Positions 63,109 through 64,000 of a stretch of 64,000 nucleotides of DNA are shown piece after piece. The notes beneath the pieces are model-generated. The model ran no database searches. It was not told where the DNA came from and saw only the letters and a list, made by a program, of their open reading frames with translations. The DNA lies in contig NZ_JBFBVU010000006.1 in NCBI RefSeq assembly GCF_040689105.1, positions 62,001-126,000 on the forward strand, given 5' to 3'. Position 1 is the stretch's first letter, and each line of letters opens with the position of its first letter. The DNA comes from Meridianimarinicoccus marinus (lineage in GTDB: Bacteria > Pseudomonadota > Alphaproteobacteria > Rhodobacterales > Rhodobacteraceae). The position numbers were made by a program, and so were the translations under genes.

Positions 63109-64000
63109 TTACCACCACCGCGCGGGCTTGGCCGCGAATCCGGCGGCCTTTTCCAGCACGCTGGCCTGGTTCAGCAGCGCGCCCTCTTCCCAGGGCTTGC
63201 CGATCAGTTGCAGCCCCAACGGCAGACCCTGACCGTCGATGCCCGTGGGCACCGCGATGCCCGGCAGACCGGCCAGGTTGACGGTCACGGTGAACACATC
63301 GTTGAGGTACATCTTGACCGGATCGGCATCGGTCATCTCGCCCAGCCCGAAGGCCGACGAGGGCGTCGCCGGGGTCAGGATGGCGTCGATGCCCTCGGCA
63401 AAGACGGTCTCGAAGTCGCGCTTGATCAGGGTGCGCACCTTGCGGGCGCGGTTGTAATAGGCGTCGTAGAAGCCCGCCGACAGCACATAGGTGCCGACCA
63501 TGACGCGGCGCTGCACTTCGGCGCCGAAGCCTTCGGCACGGGTCTTTTCGTACATCTCGGTGATGCCGTCGCCCGCCGCCAGCTTGGCGCGATGGCCAAA
63601 GCGCACGCCGTCATAGCGCGCCAGGTTCGACGAGGCTTCTGCCGGGGCGATCACATAGTAGGCGGGCAGCGCGTACTTGGTGTGCGGCAACGAGATATCG
63701 ACAATCTCGGCCCCCGCATCGCGCAGCATGTCCCGTCCGTCGGCCCAGAGCTTCTCGATCTCCGCCGGCATCCCATCCATGTGGTATTCGCTGGGAATAC
63801 CGATCTTCTGGCCGCGAATGTCGCCGGTGATCGCCGCTTCGAAATCCGGCACCGCCAGATCGGCCGAGGTGCTGTCCAGCGGATCGTGCCCGGCCATGGC
63901 GTTCAGCATGATCGCCGCGTCCTGCACGGTCTTTGTCATCGGTCCGGCCTGATCCAGCGAGGAGGCAAAGGCCACGATGCCCCAGCGCGAGCAACGTCCG
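63109..64000 (-). CDS. gatA: Glutamyl-tRNA(Gln) amidotransferase subunit A (3' part)
   Basis: The C-terminal 296 residues of GatA; the gene continues past the right edge. The frame opens with GRCSRWGIVAFASSLDQAG, the amidase-signature end, then TKTVQDAAIMLNAMAGHDPLDSTSAD in pieces and LTPATPSSAFGLGE. It makes ammonia from glutamine for transamidation of Glu-tRNA(Gln). The excalibur lipoprotein gene starts four bases after its stop. Confidence 0.95.
   Translation of the reverse strand, partial: GRCSRWGIVAFASSLDQAGPMTKTVQDAAIMLNAMAGHDPLDSTSADLAVPDFEAAITGDIRGQKIGIPSEYHMDGMPAEIEKLWADGRDMLRDAGAEIVDISLPHTKYALPAYYVIAPAEASSNLARYDGVRFGHRAKLAAGDGITEMYEKTRAEGFGAEVQRRVMVGTYVLSAGFYDAYYNRARKVRTLIKRDFETVFAEGIDAILTPATPSSAFGLGEMTDADPVKMYLNDVFTVTVNLAGLPGIAVPTGIDGQGLPLGLQLIGKPWEEGALLNQASVLEKAAGFAAKPARWW

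Overview
The window reads as chromosomal DNA of a marine-type Rhodobacterales (Roseobacter/Paracoccaceae) alphaproteobacterium. The base composition is GC-rich. Supporting signatures are an ethylmalonyl-type propionyl-CoA cluster with a PccR regulator, HdaA, an LdtR-like MarR protein, the short alphaproteobacterial ProS, VPLPA-CTERM proteins, an alphaproteobacterial RNase P RNA, and scattered copies of a CTTTTTCTTG...AAATACTC element. Nearly all of it is densely packed housekeeping DNA with many ATGA start/stop overlaps. I see no insertion sequence, prophage, CRISPR array or tRNA.

Layout. 1-3100: acetyltransferase, two alpha/beta hydrolases and an SDR on the minus strand. 3298-5244: thrS. 5353-8140: a four-gene bufferin operon (bufA-bufB-bufC-doxX) with a candidate extracytoplasmic-function sigma promoter; this is a ribosomally made, post-translationally modified copper-binding peptide system and the most interesting locus here. 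8330-15307: cold-shock protein, folA-thyA, glyoxalase-like protein, LdtR-like regulator, XRE regulator coupled to sdhE, aspartate aminotransferase, MATE pump, beta-barrel-like protein. 15446-19594: parE, small secreted protein, 3-methyladenine glycosylase relative, DUF302 protein, YdcZ-type transporter. 19651-25286: lolD with a single LolC/E-type permease, ammonium transporter, aquaporin, proS. 25450-31082: perM-like gene, hdaA, ppk, ppx.

31079-44124 is dominated by propionyl-CoA assimilation: methylmalonyl-CoA mutase, pccA, three or four uncharacterised coupled small genes, pccB, then divergently a Bcr/CflA-type MFS pump translationally coupled to pccR. The pccB/MFS intergenic region carries TTTGCAA-like half-sites expected for PccR. 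44170-47303: DUF465 protein, YebC, and two tandem VPLPA-CTERM surface proteins; a perfect CRP-type palindrome lies upstream of the first. 47614-54700: SLC13 permease, ymdB, 5-formyl-THF cyclo-ligase, mgtE, guanine deaminase, hisN. 54786-64000: XRE regulator, quinone oxidoreductase, LysR/DUF1127 pair, Bax-inhibitor-1 family protein, acyltransferase, small lipoprotein, rpmG, TerB-like Met/Gly-rich protein, RNase P RNA, amidase, excalibur-type lipoprotein, and the 3' part of gatA running off the right edge.

Themes that tie genes together are propionyl-CoA to succinyl-CoA conversion (pccA, pccB, mutase, PccR), folate/dTMP metabolism (folA, thyA, cyclo-ligase), polyphosphate turnover (ppk, ppx), lipoprotein release (lolD and permease) and metal stress (bufferin operon). 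Functions are assigned from motifs and family memory only; no database search was possible.
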